DNA of 64,000 bases from Pseudomonas sp. gcc21. Lineage in GTDB: Bacteria > Pseudomonadota > Gammaproteobacteria > Pseudomonadales > Pseudomonadaceae. The notes beneath the pieces are model-generated. The model searched no databases. It was not told the origin of the DNA and saw nothing but the letters and a program-made list of their open reading frames with translations. The stretch lies in assembly GCF_012844345.1 (NCBI RefSeq), contig NZ_CP051625.1:1-64000 (forward strand), written 5' to 3'. Below, piece by piece: positions 38,688-47,378 of this stretch (position 1 is its first letter; each line of letters starts with the position of its first letter). A program made the translations under genes and the position numbers.

Positions 38688-39371
38688 CTGAAACCCCAGA
38701 CCAACGCCCTCGCAGAGCAGATCTACCAGAGACTGAAGCAGGAAATTTTCGATTACCAGCTGCTGCCGCACGACCGCTTCAGCGAGACCGAGCTCGCCGC
38801 GCGCTACCAGGTGTCACGTACACCGGTGCGTGATGCGCTCTATCGCCTGGAGCGGGAGGGCTACCTTGAGGTGGGCTTTCGTCGCGGATGGACGGTCAAG
38901 CCGCTGGATTTCGGCCAGATCGACGAGCTGTACGACCTGCGCGTGGTGCTGGAATGCGTCGCCATCGACCGCCTCTGCGCCATGCCGGACCTGCCGGCGG
39001 CGCTGGCCGAACTCAATCGCGTCTGGATGGTACCTGCCGCGCAGCGTGAACATGGCATGAAGCAGGTCGCGGACCTGGATGAGGCGTTTCACTGCGGGCT
39101 GCTCGCCGCAGCCGGCAATCGCGAAATGACCCGGGTGCATGCCGAGGTCTGTGACCGCATCCGCATCGTCCGGCGCCTGGATTTCCTCAAGAGCGCGCGG
39201 ATCGAGGAAACCTACAACGAGCATGCCCTGATCCTGCAGGCCCTGGTCGCTCGCCGGCGGGATGAGGCGCAGTTGCTGCTGCGTTCACATATCGAGCAGA
39301 GCAAGATCGAAGTACGCAAGATCAGCCTGTCGATGCTGTCCGAGGCGCGCCACAGCGTTCGACAGGCCTGA
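38688..39371 (+). CDS. GntR/FCD-type transcriptional regulator with a non-standard start
   Basis: This 227-residue regulator has an N-terminal winged helix (residues 10-75; QIYQRLKQEIF, FSETELAARYQVSRTPVRDA, LEREGYLEV) and a C-terminal FCD ligand domain. FCD metal/ligand positions include the Asp in DLRVVLE, His in DEAFHCGL and His in YNEHALILQAL. The in-frame stop at 38664-38666 (the stop of the preceding gene) and the lack of any ATG, GTG or TTG before the winged helix leave CTG 38688 or the adjacent ATC as start. AGGTGA lies 7 bases upstream. A GTG at 38811 would delete half of the DNA-binding domain. It probably acts at the 31166-31193 repeat. Confidence 0.8.
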   Translation: MKPQTNALAEQIYQRLKQEIFDYQLLPHDRFSETELAARYQVSRTPVRDALYRLEREGYLEVGFRRGWTVKPLDFGQIDELYDLRVVLECVAIDRLCAMPDLPAALAELNRVWMVPAAQREHGMKQVADLDEAFHCGLLAAAGNREMTRVHAEVCDRIRIVRRLDFLKSARIEETYNEHALILQALVARRRDEAQLLLRSHIEQSKIEVRKISLSMLSEARHSVRQA

Positions 39372-39443
39372 GCGGTAATCGTAGGGGGCTGGCTGGACTG
39401 AGCAGATGGCAGTCTGGCGGTCCGGAAACCACCACTAATCTCA

Positions 39444-39923
39444 TTACCCCCAGAACACCTCATGCACCTCAGCTGCTTCATCTTCCAGAAGCGGCCCGAC
39501 AACGATGACGTCTCGTTGCCCGGCGGCAAATACGTCGCGGCAGGGGAGGTCAAGTGTGGGGTTTTCGGGGTGGTTGCCGGTGAGGGCTTTCAGGCGCTTT
39601 TCGCTGGCGCCGTAGACGACGCGCCCGATGCCTGCCCAATAGGCCGCGCCGGCGCACATAGCGCAGGGCTCGGCGGAAGTGAACAGTGTGCACTGAGCGA
39701 GAAATTCGGGCGAATAGGTCTGGCTCGCTCGGGTCATGAGGACGCGTTCGGCGTGGCCGGTCATGTCCTTGTCCGGGAGATAGGCGTTGAGCTGTTCCAT
39801 CAATACCTGGCCCTGACTGTCAGCCAGTATCGCAGCGAAGGGGTGCACGCCCTGTGCTGCGGCTTTCTCCGCCAGCGTAAAGGTTTTGCGCAGCAGCGCG
39901 ATGTCTTGTTCGGTATGGCTCAC
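39444..39923 (-). CDS. Nucleoside/nucleobase deaminase (CDA superfamily)
   Basis: This 159-residue zinc deaminase is of the guanine/cytosine/TadA-like group. Zinc ligands and acid/base are H57-A-E59 (MTGHAERVL) and the Cys pair 87/90 (EPCAMC). An aromatic-rich AAYWAGIGRVVYGASEKR follows, and the C-terminal EVFWG may be part of the pocket. It is the last gene of an ABC importer operon, with a 60-base gap from the permease, which suggests that the imported compound is an amino-substituted purine, pyrimidine or triazine that is deaminated on entry. The specific base cannot be assigned. Confidence 0.85.
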   Translation of the reverse strand: MSHTEQDIALLRKTFTLAEKAAAQGVHPFAAILADSQGQVLMEQLNAYLPDKDMTGHAERVLMTRASQTYSPEFLAQCTLFTSAEPCAMCAGAAYWAGIGRVVYGASEKRLKALTGNHPENPTLDLPCRDVFAAGQRDVIVVGPLLEDEAAEVHEVFWG

Positions 39924-39983
39924 GTAGGTTCCTTCAACGGATGGAAAAGGGTTGGTAATGGCCGGCGAAAGACCGGCCGGAGT

Positions 39984-40775
39984 TCAAGGTTTTTTCTTCG
40001 GCAGGCTCCAGGCAAAGAAGATCTGCTGCGTCCATTGCACACATTTGAAAAGCAGCAGGCTCACCGCCGCGAGGAAGAACAGCCCGGCAAAAGCCTGGGG
40101 AATCTTGAAGAACGAGGTGGAGAACTGGATGAAGTAACCCAGCCCTTTCTCTGCGGCGACAAACTCAGCCACCACCGCGCCGATGATCGCCAGAGTGATC
40201 GCCACCTTGAGCCCGCTGAAAATATGTGGGACGGCGTAGGGAATGCGTATCTGCCAGGTTTCACGGCGGGTGGGCGCATCCAGCGATCGGCTGAGTTCGA
40301 TCAGTTCGGCGGGCGTTTCGTTGATTCCCGTGGCGGTTGAAACAACCAGCGGGAAGAACGTTAGCAGGCAGGTAATCAGTACCCTTGAGGTATCGCCGGA
40401 ACCCATCATCACGATGATCAGCGGCGCAATGGCCACCACAGGGGTGGACTGGATAACGACCAGTACGGGGTAGAGCGTTCGGGAGAGCAGCTCGGAGCGC
40501 ATCATGAAGATGGCCAGTGGGATGCTGATCACGATGGACAGCCCGAAGCCCATGAGCGCGACCCGTAGCGTGGCCCATAAATGGTCAAGCCATCGGCTCA
40601 TTTCAACTTCGAAGAAGGCATCGACGATGACCGAAGGTGCGGGCAACACGTAGGTCGGCAACTCCGCAGCGCGGCACAGCGTTTCCCAGGCCAGCAGCAA
40701 GCCGACAAAGAAAATCCAGGGGGCGCAACTGAGCAGCGTATTACGCAGCGATCCGTCAGGCTGCTTCTGGCTCAT
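39984..40775 (-). CDS. ABC permease (SsuC/TauC/ThiX type), importer A
   Basis: This 263-residue inner-membrane permease of the BPD_transp_1 family has about six helices. The EAA motif reads ELSRSLDAPTRRETWQIRIP. It overlaps the ATPase gene by 20 bases. It forms importer A with the proteins at 40756 and 41549. Confidence 0.88.
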   Translation of the reverse strand: MSQKQPDGSLRNTLLSCAPWIFFVGLLLAWETLCRAAELPTYVLPAPSVIVDAFFEVEMSRWLDHLWATLRVALMGFGLSIVISIPLAIFMMRSELLSRTLYPVLVVIQSTPVVAIAPLIIVMMGSGDTSRVLITCLLTFFPLVVSTATGINETPAELIELSRSLDAPTRRETWQIRIPYAVPHIFSGLKVAITLAIIGAVVAEFVAAEKGLGYFIQFSTSFFKIPQAFAGLFFLAAVSLLLFKCVQWTQQIFFAWSLPKKKP

Positions 40776-41541
40776 AGATATGCTTCCTTATGCGATCCGT
40801 TAGCTCGCCAAAGCGCGGCTGCTTGATTGTCTCCGGGGACCGCGGGCGCGGCAGGTCCACGTCGATGAGGTCGAGTACCGATCCGGGGCGCTTGCTCATC
40901 ACCAGTACGCGGTCGGCGAGCAGCACCGCTTCGGATATGGAGTGGGTGATGAACAGGACGGTCTTGGGGTTCTCGTCCCAGATCCTCAGCAGGTCGAAAC
41001 CGATCTGCTCGCGGGTCATGGCGTCCAGCGCGGAAAAGGGCTCATCCATCAGCAGGATGTCCGGATTCAGCAACAAAGCCCGCACGATCCCGACCCGCTG
41101 CTGCATGCCGCCGGAAAGCTCATCCGGCATCTTCTCGGCGAAGGCTTGCAGGCCAGCCATTTCAAGCAGGTCCTGGGCGCGCTTTTCATCTTCCCGACCA
41201 TAACGGCCGAACTTGTGTTTAAGCGGGAAAAGGACATTCTTGCGCACCGACAACCAGGGCAGCAGGGTGGGTTTCTGGAAAACGATGCCGACGTCATCCC
41301 GCGGGCCGCTGACTTGCTTGCCGAATACGCTGACCTGGCCGTCGGTGGGCACCAGCAGCCCGGCGACCATGCGCAGCAGCGTTGATTTGCCGCATCCGGA
41401 CGGGCCGACCACCGCCACGAATTCATGGCGGTTGATTTCAAGGTTGATGTTCTGCACTGCCATCGGAGCGTCTGGTGCCGGATCATAACGATGCCCGACA
41501 CCGTCCATCCGAACGAACGCGCGCTCGGAGTGTTGCTTCAT
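40756..41541 (-). CDS. ABC ATPase (SsuB/TauB/ThiZ type), importer A
   Basis: This 261-residue ATPase has Walker A VGPSGCGKST, a Q-loop at FQKPTLLPW, signature LSGGMQQRV, Walker B ILLMDEPFSALD and H-loop FITHSISEAV. It lies 7 bases after the binding-protein stop. This subfamily serves taurine, aliphatic sulfonate, nitrate and pyrimidine-precursor importers. Confidence 0.9.
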   Translation of the reverse strand: MKQHSERAFVRMDGVGHRYDPAPDAPMAVQNINLEINRHEFVAVVGPSGCGKSTLLRMVAGLLVPTDGQVSVFGKQVSGPRDDVGIVFQKPTLLPWLSVRKNVLFPLKHKFGRYGREDEKRAQDLLEMAGLQAFAEKMPDELSGGMQQRVGIVRALLLNPDILLMDEPFSALDAMTREQIGFDLLRIWDENPKTVLFITHSISEAVLLADRVLVMSKRPGSVLDLIDVDLPRPRSPETIKQPRFGELTDRIRKHIYEPEAA

Positions 41542-41548
41542 ATCAGTC

Positions 41549-42538
41549 TCACTCGGGAATGAAGGTACGGTTGACGACGGTTTCTGGATCCAGCGATGAC
41601 TCGGCCAGCTCGTTCGCTTCGGCGACGTAGGTCCATGTCTGGGCGACGCGCTCAGGTGTCATGACGCCCAATCCATCCTTTTCGCTCAGGTCGTTGAACA
41701 CCAGCGTCATGGTGTCGCGAATCTGGGCGGTGGCCACGGCAGGGTCGATATCCGGCACCATTGCATGGAGATCAGCGGCGGCTTGTTCAGGGTTATCCCT
41801 GGTGAAATGCAGTGATTTCACGTAGGCCTTCATGAAGCGTTTTGCGACCTCAGGGCGATCCTTCAGAAACTTGTCGCTGCCAACGATCGCCGAGCTGTAC
41901 AGCTCCAGACCTGCAGACGACCAGGGCAGAACCCTGATGTTCTTGCCGGCACTGGCTGCCTGAGCCTGGAACAATGCGATGTTGGTGACCCAGGCAATAA
42001 TCGCGTCGGTATTACCGGTCATCAGCATCGGGCCCAGCGCGCCCGGATCTGACTTGGTCAGCGTGACGGCGTCGGCGGGCATATTGTTGGCGCGCAGCAC
42101 CAGCGGCATGAACGCGTTGGACGAGGTGAAAGGGGAGGTGGCGACTTTCTTCCCTGCAATATCAGTCATGCTGGTGATATCGCTGCTATCCAGCATGAAG
42201 AAGGCGTGTGGCGCCTGATTGAAGATCATGTAGACCGCACTGATCGGCAGGGTGTCCTGGGCTCGGGCTGCCATAAGTGCGCCGATATCAGCGCTCCCCA
42301 TTTCTGCCTGCCCAGTTGCGATCTTGGTCAGGGCATCGGTGGAGCCGCGGCTGCTGGAAATCTTTACCTCCAGGTCTTCATCCGCAAAAAAGCCCTGCTG
42401 GATACCCACATAGACTGGCGCCTTGTCACCGCCCGGTAGCCAGTCCAGCTGAAAGTGCACTTTGTCTACGGCAAAAGCCAGACCGCTCCCGGAAAGAGTA
42501 AGGGTCAGTGCCAGCATTTTCGATACGTTCTTCAACAT
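41549..42538 (-). CDS. ABC substrate-binding protein (NMT1/THI5-like), importer A
   Basis: This 329-residue periplasmic protein has a signal peptide ending near SGSGLAFA|VDK. It carries the NMT1/THI5 opening FQLDWLPGGDKAPVYVGIQQ, where the family binds pyrimidines such as HMP precursors. The ATG at 42538 has TTGGAGAG upstream; a frame from 42550 is possible. The gene is first in an operon with an ATPase, permease and deaminase, and a sigma-54-like promoter precedes it. Confidence 0.87.
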   Translation of the reverse strand: MLKNVSKMLALTLTLSGSGLAFAVDKVHFQLDWLPGGDKAPVYVGIQQGFFADEDLEVKISSSRGSTDALTKIATGQAEMGSADIGALMAARAQDTLPISAVYMIFNQAPHAFFMLDSSDITSMTDIAGKKVATSPFTSSNAFMPLVLRANNMPADAVTLTKSDPGALGPMLMTGNTDAIIAWVTNIALFQAQAASAGKNIRVLPWSSAGLELYSSAIVGSDKFLKDRPEVAKRFMKAYVKSLHFTRDNPEQAAADLHAMVPDIDPAVATAQIRDTMTLVFNDLSEKDGLGVMTPERVAQTWTYVAEANELAESSLDPETVVNRTFIPE

Positions 42539-42599
42539 AAGACTCTCCAAGGGCGGCAGTGCGTTTAATCCTGACCAACAAGGCAGGTTTTAAGGGAGG

Positions 42600-42615
42600 A
42601 GCAAATAGCGGGCCA
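42600..42615 (-). promoter_or_regulatory. Sigma-54-like promoter of importer A operon
   Basis: On the minus strand TGGCCCGCTATTTGCT matches TGGCAYRNNNNTTGCW except for C in place of A at position 5; the essential GG and GC pairs and their spacing are kept. Transcription would start near 42589, 50 bases before the binding-protein gene. Confidence 0.5.
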
Positions 42616-42811
42616 CTTTTTCCGAGTTGGCAGCGGAACCGTGGCGGCGGCTTGCTGCACCGGTGTAGCTCGCGATATGGACGCCTCTGTCCGGTAGATG
42701 GGCAAGGCATGCCTGGGCGGGTTGCGCTAAACCGGTGCATCCCGCCTGGGTGTGCGCCGAGTTCGTGCAGCGTGCCAGCGATGACCGTGAGCGGATCATG
42801 TCGACCAGCCG
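42616..42811. other. Intergenic region between importer A and EamA genes
   Basis: About 200 bases upstream of the sigma-54-like site hold no recognisable gene. GC-rich dyads such as GGGCGGG/CCCGCC around 42715-42750 may terminate the long operon that ends at 42812. An activator site for sigma-54 could be here but was not identified. Confidence 0.35.
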
Positions 42812-43759
42812 CTAGCGCATTGCGCGCGTCTGGCTGGCCTGCAGTGCCTGGCGGCGGTCGGCCAGGCCCACGGTCAGAATGCCGAGGGCGATCAGCACGA
42901 AGCCCAGCAGGTCGGCGTTCGACGGCTGCTCCCCGAGAAACAGCGCCGAGGACCACAGGCCGACTGCCGGGACCGCGGCGGAACTGAGCGACATGCTGAC
43001 TGCGGGCAGTGACCGGATTGCCGCCACCTGCGCCGCAACGCACAGGCCGGAGGCGACCGTACCGCTGAAGATCAGGGGCCACAGGAAAGACGTCTCCCAG
43101 ACGATGTCTGCGGGGCTCTCGAAGGCCAGCGCGATCGGCGCCAGTACCAGTACCGAGATCAGAAGCTGCCAGGGAATGAGCGAGAGGACGTCGCCGTGCC
43201 AGCGATGCCGTCGCACATGCACCAGGCCGGCCGTCCAGACCAGGGTACCGAGCATGATAAGGCCGCCACCGATCAGCACATCCGGCTGGCTCCAGCTCAG
43301 CGCTCCCGGGTTGAACACGGTGATCAGCCCGGTGAGACCGAGAAACACCCCGATCATGCGCGGCGGGGTAAAGCGTTCACCGAGGAACAGGGCGGCGGCC
43401 GGCACCACCCAGATCGGCGTGGTGTACGCCAGGATGGCCGCCCGGCCGGCTGGCAGGAACTGCAGCCCCAGGGTGACCAGCGCGATGAAGGCCATGTTCT
43501 GCAGTACCCCGACCGAAAAGAGCACCGCCCAGTCCCGCCGGTCAGGTAGCCGCAGGATACCCATGGCGGCGGCGATGACGAACATCGTCACGGTGCCGAG
43601 CAGCATGCGGATGGTGGTGAACAGCAGCGGCGGGCTGTTTTCCAGCCCGAGTTTCAGGATCGGGAAATTCAGTCCCCAGGCCAGGGCAACGAAGGCCAGC
43701 AGCAGATAGCCCGTGCGCCAGGCATAACGCGGGGCAGGTGTTCCGGAGGGATTGGTCAT
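42812..43759 (-). CDS. EamA-family (DMT) permease
   Basis: This 315-residue protein has two tandem EamA repeats and about ten membrane helices (YLLLAFVALAWGLNFPILK; GLTGLITVFNPGAL). DMT proteins usually export or exchange small metabolites; here it is the last gene of the nine-gene AtzD-family operon, so it may remove an inhibitory or surplus intermediate. The start at 43759 is preferred over 43816 because AAGGAAAG lies just upstream. Confidence 0.83.
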   Translation of the reverse strand: MTNPSGTPAPRYAWRTGYLLLAFVALAWGLNFPILKLGLENSPPLLFTTIRMLLGTVTMFVIAAAMGILRLPDRRDWAVLFSVGVLQNMAFIALVTLGLQFLPAGRAAILAYTTPIWVVPAAALFLGERFTPPRMIGVFLGLTGLITVFNPGALSWSQPDVLIGGGLIMLGTLVWTAGLVHVRRHRWHGDVLSLIPWQLLISVLVLAPIALAFESPADIVWETSFLWPLIFSGTVASGLCVAAQVAAIRSLPAVSMSLSSAAVPAVGLWSSALFLGEQPSNADLLGFVLIALGILTVGLADRRQALQASQTRAMR

Positions 43760-43820
43760 GCTGGTTCTTTCCTTGAGGTGGGCCGGTTGGCTGGCGCAGG
43801 GCGCTGCGGACAGCAAGCGG

Positions 43821-44195
43821 CTAGGACATCAGGCTCACGTGAGCCGAGACCACCCGCCAGCCGTCCGGCAGGCGGGCCCAGGTCTGGCTCTGACGGCCGA
43901 CGCGGGGTGACCCCGCGCGGGTGAACTCGATGTTGGTCACTGCAAATTCCCTGCCGAAGGTGGTGATTTCGCGGCGCGGCACCTCGCGCTCGAGATTGCC
44001 TGCCGAGCGTCCCTGCCGAAAGCGCTGGATTGCCGCAAAGCCATACAGATTTTCCCCCGCGCCGTAGCGCACTGTACGTTCGTCGTTCCAAAACAGGCGG
44101 TCCAGTACCGCGGTATCGTTGCTCAGCAGCGCGCGTTCGTACTCCTCGAACACCTCGGTGACTTCTGCCAGAGTCTCTGGATCATTGATCTGCAT
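43821..44195 (-). CDS. AtzH/HpxZ-like DUF3225 protein (NTF2 fold), copy 2
   Basis: This 124-residue homologue of the protein at 38271 has the same [33 protein letters not shown] and [17 protein letters not shown] marks. The ATG at 44195 has GGAGAC upstream; a frame from 44243 overlaps the permease. Found in the same operon as an AtzE-like amidase and a ring-opening amidohydrolase, this copy is the better candidate for an AtzH-type step (hydrolysis of a dicarboxyurea-like intermediate). No AtzG/HpxX small subunit was found next to it. Confidence 0.82.
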   Translation of the reverse strand: MQINDPETLAEVTEVFEEYERALLSNDTAVLDRLFWNDERTVRYGAGENLYGFAAIQRFRQGRSAGNLEREVPRREITTFGREFAVTNIEFTRAGSPRVGRQSQTWARLPDGWRVVSAHVSLMS

Positions 44196-44220
44196 GCGGT
44201 GTCTCCGTTGTGGCGCGGCG

Positions 44221-44985
44221 TTACTTGCCGCCCCAGTGAACAAAGCGTTTTTCGGTGATGATGAACAGCAGGTTCATCGCATAGCCCAGTGCGCCGGAGG
44301 CGATGATTGCGACGTACATGTCGGGCATGTCGAAGATCATCTGCGCGTTCATCACCCGCTGGCCCAGGCCATCGGTGGAGCCGATGAACATCTCGGCGAC
44401 GATGATGATTACCAGTGCCAGGGACACCCCGGAGCGCATGCCCACGAAGACCTGCGGCATGGATTCGAGCAGGGTCACATCGGTCAGTACCCGCCAGCGC
44501 GGCGCGCCCATCACCCGTGCCGCCAGCTGTCGCTGCTTGCGAGCGCCCATGACGCCGTAGGCCACGTTGAACATGATGACCAGCGCCGCGCCGAATGCCG
44601 CGACGGCAATCTTGGTCGCTTCGCCGACCCCGAAGATCACCAGAAACAGCGGAAACATGGCCGAGGCAGGGGTCGAGCGAAAGAAGTCGATGGCGAACTC
44701 GATGGACTCGTAGAACTTCTGTGAGGCGCCCAGCACCACCCCCAGGGGTACGGCGATGACGACTGCGATGCCGAAGGACCACAGCGTCCGTACCACGGTC
44801 TTGGCGAAGTCTGCGCCCAGAGTGCCCTCGGTCAGACCGATGATCAGCGCGTTCCAGGTTTCAGCCGGAGAGGGCAGCAGCACCGGGTCCACGGCCCGGG
44901 TAGCGTGGATCAGTATCCACAGGACAATCAGCGCGACGACACCAATGAGCGGGCGAAGCCGGCCGAACGAGGCGACGGTAATCAT
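44221..44985 (-). CDS. ABC permease (SsuC/TauC type), importer B
   Basis: This 254-residue permease has about six helices and the EAA loop [20 protein letters not shown]. It overlaps the ATPase gene by 4 bases. It is part of importer B, encoded inside the ring-opening amidohydrolase operon. Confidence 0.88.
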   Translation of the reverse strand: MITVASFGRLRPLIGVVALIVLWILIHATRAVDPVLLPSPAETWNALIIGLTEGTLGADFAKTVVRTLWSFGIAVVIAVPLGVVLGASQKFYESIEFAIDFFRSTPASAMFPLFLVIFGVGEATKIAVAAFGAALVIMFNVAYGVMGARKQRQLAARVMGAPRWRVLTDVTLLESMPQVFVGMRSGVSLALVIIIVAEMFIGSTDGLGQRVMNAQMIFDMPDMYVAIIASGALGYAMNLLFIITEKRFVHWGGK

Positions 44986-45821
44986 CGGCGCACCTCCTGC
45001 TGGAAGATTTCCAGCGCACGGGACTTCACCTGAATGAACTGCGGCTGTACCGATGTATCGGCAGTCCGGGGCCGGGGCGCATCGAACATCAGGCGCTCGG
45101 CGACCTTGGTCGGCCGCTTGGTCAGCAGCAGTACCTCATCGGCGAGCAGGACCGCTTCGTCCAGATCATGGGAGACCAGCAGGGTGGTGACCTGACGCTC
45201 GGTCAGCACCTTCTGCAGACGGCCTCGCAGAAACATCACCATCTCGTAATCCAGCGCGGAGAAGGGTTCGTCGAGAAACAGCACCTCCGGCTCCACCACC
45301 AGCGCGCGCATGATCGAGACCAGCTGCTGCTGTCCGCCGGAGAGCTGATAGGGATAGAGGTTCAGGTCGAACTGGACCTCGAAGCTTTCCACCAGGCGGT
45401 CCAGGCGTGCCTGAATCTCGCCCTTGGACAGCTTCAGGTACTGCAGCGGATAGCGGATATTGTCGATGGCCCGCATCCACGGAAAGATCGCCTCGCGGTA
45501 GTTCTGGAACACGTAACCCAGCGTGGTTTCCCGTGCTTCCTTGCCGTCGAACAGGATCTGCCCGCTGTCGTAGGGCAGGATGCCGGAGATCATGTTGATC
45601 AGCGTGCTCTTGCCGCAGCCGTTCGGGCCGAAGATCGACACGATCTTGCCCTTCGGAATGTTCAGGTCGAAGTTGTCGTAGACCGGCGCGCCATCGAAGG
45701 TCTTGGTCAGGCCGCGAATGGTGATGTGGGTGCCCTTCGGCAGGTGTGGCCAGGCGGAGCCTGGTGCCTTCACCTCGCTGGCAGGCGGGCCCATGCTGTA
45801 ATGGTCGGGCATCATTTTCAT
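44982..45821 (-). CDS. ABC ATPase (SsuB/TauB type), importer B
   Basis: This 279-residue ATPase has Walker A FGPNGCGKST, signature LSGGQQQLV, Walker B VLFLDEPFSALD and H-loop LLVSHDLDEAV. The ATG at 45821 has AAGGAG 12 bases upstream; the frame opening at 45869 would overlap the binding-protein gene. The N terminus carries about 30 extra residues before the ATPase domain. Confidence 0.9.
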   Translation of the reverse strand: MKMMPDHYSMGPPASEVKAPGSAWPHLPKGTHITIRGLTKTFDGAPVYDNFDLNIPKGKIVSIFGPNGCGKSTLINMISGILPYDSGQILFDGKEARETTLGYVFQNYREAIFPWMRAIDNIRYPLQYLKLSKGEIQARLDRLVESFEVQFDLNLYPYQLSGGQQQLVSIMRALVVEPEVLFLDEPFSALDYEMVMFLRGRLQKVLTERQVTTLLVSHDLDEAVLLADEVLLLTKRPTKVAERLMFDAPRPRTADTSVQPQFIQVKSRALEIFQQEVRR

Positions 45822-45840
45822 AGTCCGGTGCTCCTTCGTA

Positions 45841-46833
45841 TCAGTAGGCATGGAGGAGGGATTGGGCATCCATGGTGTCCCGGAGAACGCCCAGGCGCTG
45901 GCCGAGGCTGATGAACTTCTGGAAGTCGCTCAGGTGCTCCGCATTCAGGTCGGCGACCATGATCATGTTGGAGAGAGGAACCGCAGAGGCCAGCTCCATC
46001 GGAATGCGCATGCCGGCGGCAAGGTCGGTGCGGGTGTTTTCATCGGTCTCGGCGATGGCTATGGCCTTGGCCCAGACCTCGGCGAAGCGTTTGGCCGCCT
46101 CGGGACGCTCGGACATGAAGCGTGAGGACAGCGCGGTGCCGGTGGCAAAGGCGTTGCCGTCCTTGTTGTCCAGCAGGTAGGTCGCGATGACGCCGGCCTC
46201 GACCCGGGTGGCGACATCCTGCGAAACCATCATGGTGGCGGCTGGCTCAAGGGTGTAACCGCCGTCGAAGGTGCCGGCCTGCAGTACGCTCAGGTGCATG
46301 CCCACCGCCTGTTCCTGGATGGTGAAGTCTTCACCTTCCTTCAGGCCGGCCTTTTTCAGGACTTCGCGGGCCGAGCCGATGTTCGCCGGGCCAGGGGCGG
46401 AAAACAGCTTCAGCCCGCCCTTGATATCGGTAAGCTTCTCGATCCCGCTACCGGACCGCGCCACGAACTGTTCTACCCGAAACTCTTCGTTCTGGCCGTT
46501 CAGGGAGATGTAGCGAAGCGTATCGGCCCGGCGAGATTCGATATTGGCGCCTTCCAGGGTGACCAGGTTGGCGGCCCCATCGATGCTGCCCGATACGATC
46601 GCCTGAACGGTCAGCGGGTGGCTGGTCACCGGCACCTCCTCGACCTCCAGCCCGGCTTCCTTGAACAGGCCGTGGCTCTGGGCGATGTAGTAGGGCAGCG
46701 CGGTTACCGAGGGGAACACGGCCAGCTTGATCTTTTCGAGGTCTGCCGCCTGAGCCGCGGGGAGCAGTCCCAGCGCCAGTGATGCCACGGCAAGACCCTT
46801 CAGAAGCGACGCAGTAATGACATTCTTTTTCAT
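45841..46833 (-). CDS. ABC substrate-binding protein (NMT1-like), importer B
   Basis: This 330-residue periplasmic protein has a signal peptide ending in LLPAAQA|AD and the NMT1 opening KLAVFPSVTALPYYIAQSHG. It is coupled to the VOC gene by a 4-base overlap (ATGA). The location suggests that it binds the substrate, or a precursor of the substrate, of the ring-opening enzymes. Confidence 0.87.
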   Translation of the reverse strand: MKKNVITASLLKGLAVASLALGLLPAAQAADLEKIKLAVFPSVTALPYYIAQSHGLFKEAGLEVEEVPVTSHPLTVQAIVSGSIDGAANLVTLEGANIESRRADTLRYISLNGQNEEFRVEQFVARSGSGIEKLTDIKGGLKLFSAPGPANIGSAREVLKKAGLKEGEDFTIQEQAVGMHLSVLQAGTFDGGYTLEPAATMMVSQDVATRVEAGVIATYLLDNKDGNAFATGTALSSRFMSERPEAAKRFAEVWAKAIAIAETDENTRTDLAAGMRIPMELASAVPLSNMIMVADLNAEHLSDFQKFISLGQRLGVLRDTMDAQSLLHAY

Positions 46834-47378
46834 GGTGATTCCTTTTCAGTGATGTGACGGGCAGACAGGTCTGCGTAGTGGTCAGGGTTGAAGAATGGCT
46901 GTCCCGCTACATAGCGGCGGGACGCGGACATGTCCGGCGGGGTGCCGCTTTCCATGGCGCCCTCGAAGGTGAGTTCCAGCTGCACGCCGCTGGGGTCGTA
47001 GACGAAGAGCTGCCAGAGGCTGGTGCCGGGCACCAGATACTCGCGCCAGTCCAGGCCGGCGGCGCGAAAGCGCGCCAGGGTCGCGTGATAACCGCTGCAG
47101 GCGAGCGAAATGTGGTCGATTGCCGCGCTGCCGCACTCGGCAACGCCAGCAGGCCCGAGTGCCGGGCCACCTGCATAGATGTGGATGATGGCCTGGCCGC
47201 CCGGTTGGCCGCAGCCGAGCCAGGCACCGGGATAACCGAAGTCCGGCCGGGGCACCTCGCGCAGGCCGATAATGTCGCGCCAGAACCGGCGCGTGGCGTC
47301 CAGGTTCGCGGTCTTGATGGCGACATGAAACAGGCCATGCACGATCAGGCCCTGGGGCGGCAAAGGCTGAGCGGTCAT
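46830..47378 (-). CDS. VOC-superfamily metalloenzyme (glyoxalase/dioxygenase fold)
   Basis: This 182-residue protein has one vicinal-oxygen-chelate module pair. Likely metal ligands are His in GLFHVAIKT, His in IDHISLACSG and Glu in GVQLELTFEG. The last 35 residues extend beyond the fold. Both ends overlap neighbours by 4 bases (monooxygenase upstream, binding protein downstream), so it is translated with them. VOC enzymes include extradiol dioxygenases, isomerases and hydrolases. Acting right after a flavin hydroxylase, it could rearrange or cleave the hydroxylated ring. Confidence 0.8.
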   Translation of the reverse strand: MTAQPLPPQGLIVHGLFHVAIKTANLDATRRFWRDIIGLREVPRPDFGYPGAWLGCGQPGGQAIIHIYAGGPALGPAGVAECGSAAIDHISLACSGYHATLARFRAAGLDWREYLVPGTSLWQLFVYDPSGVQLELTFEGAMESGTPPDMSASRRYVAGQPFFNPDHYADLSARHITEKESP

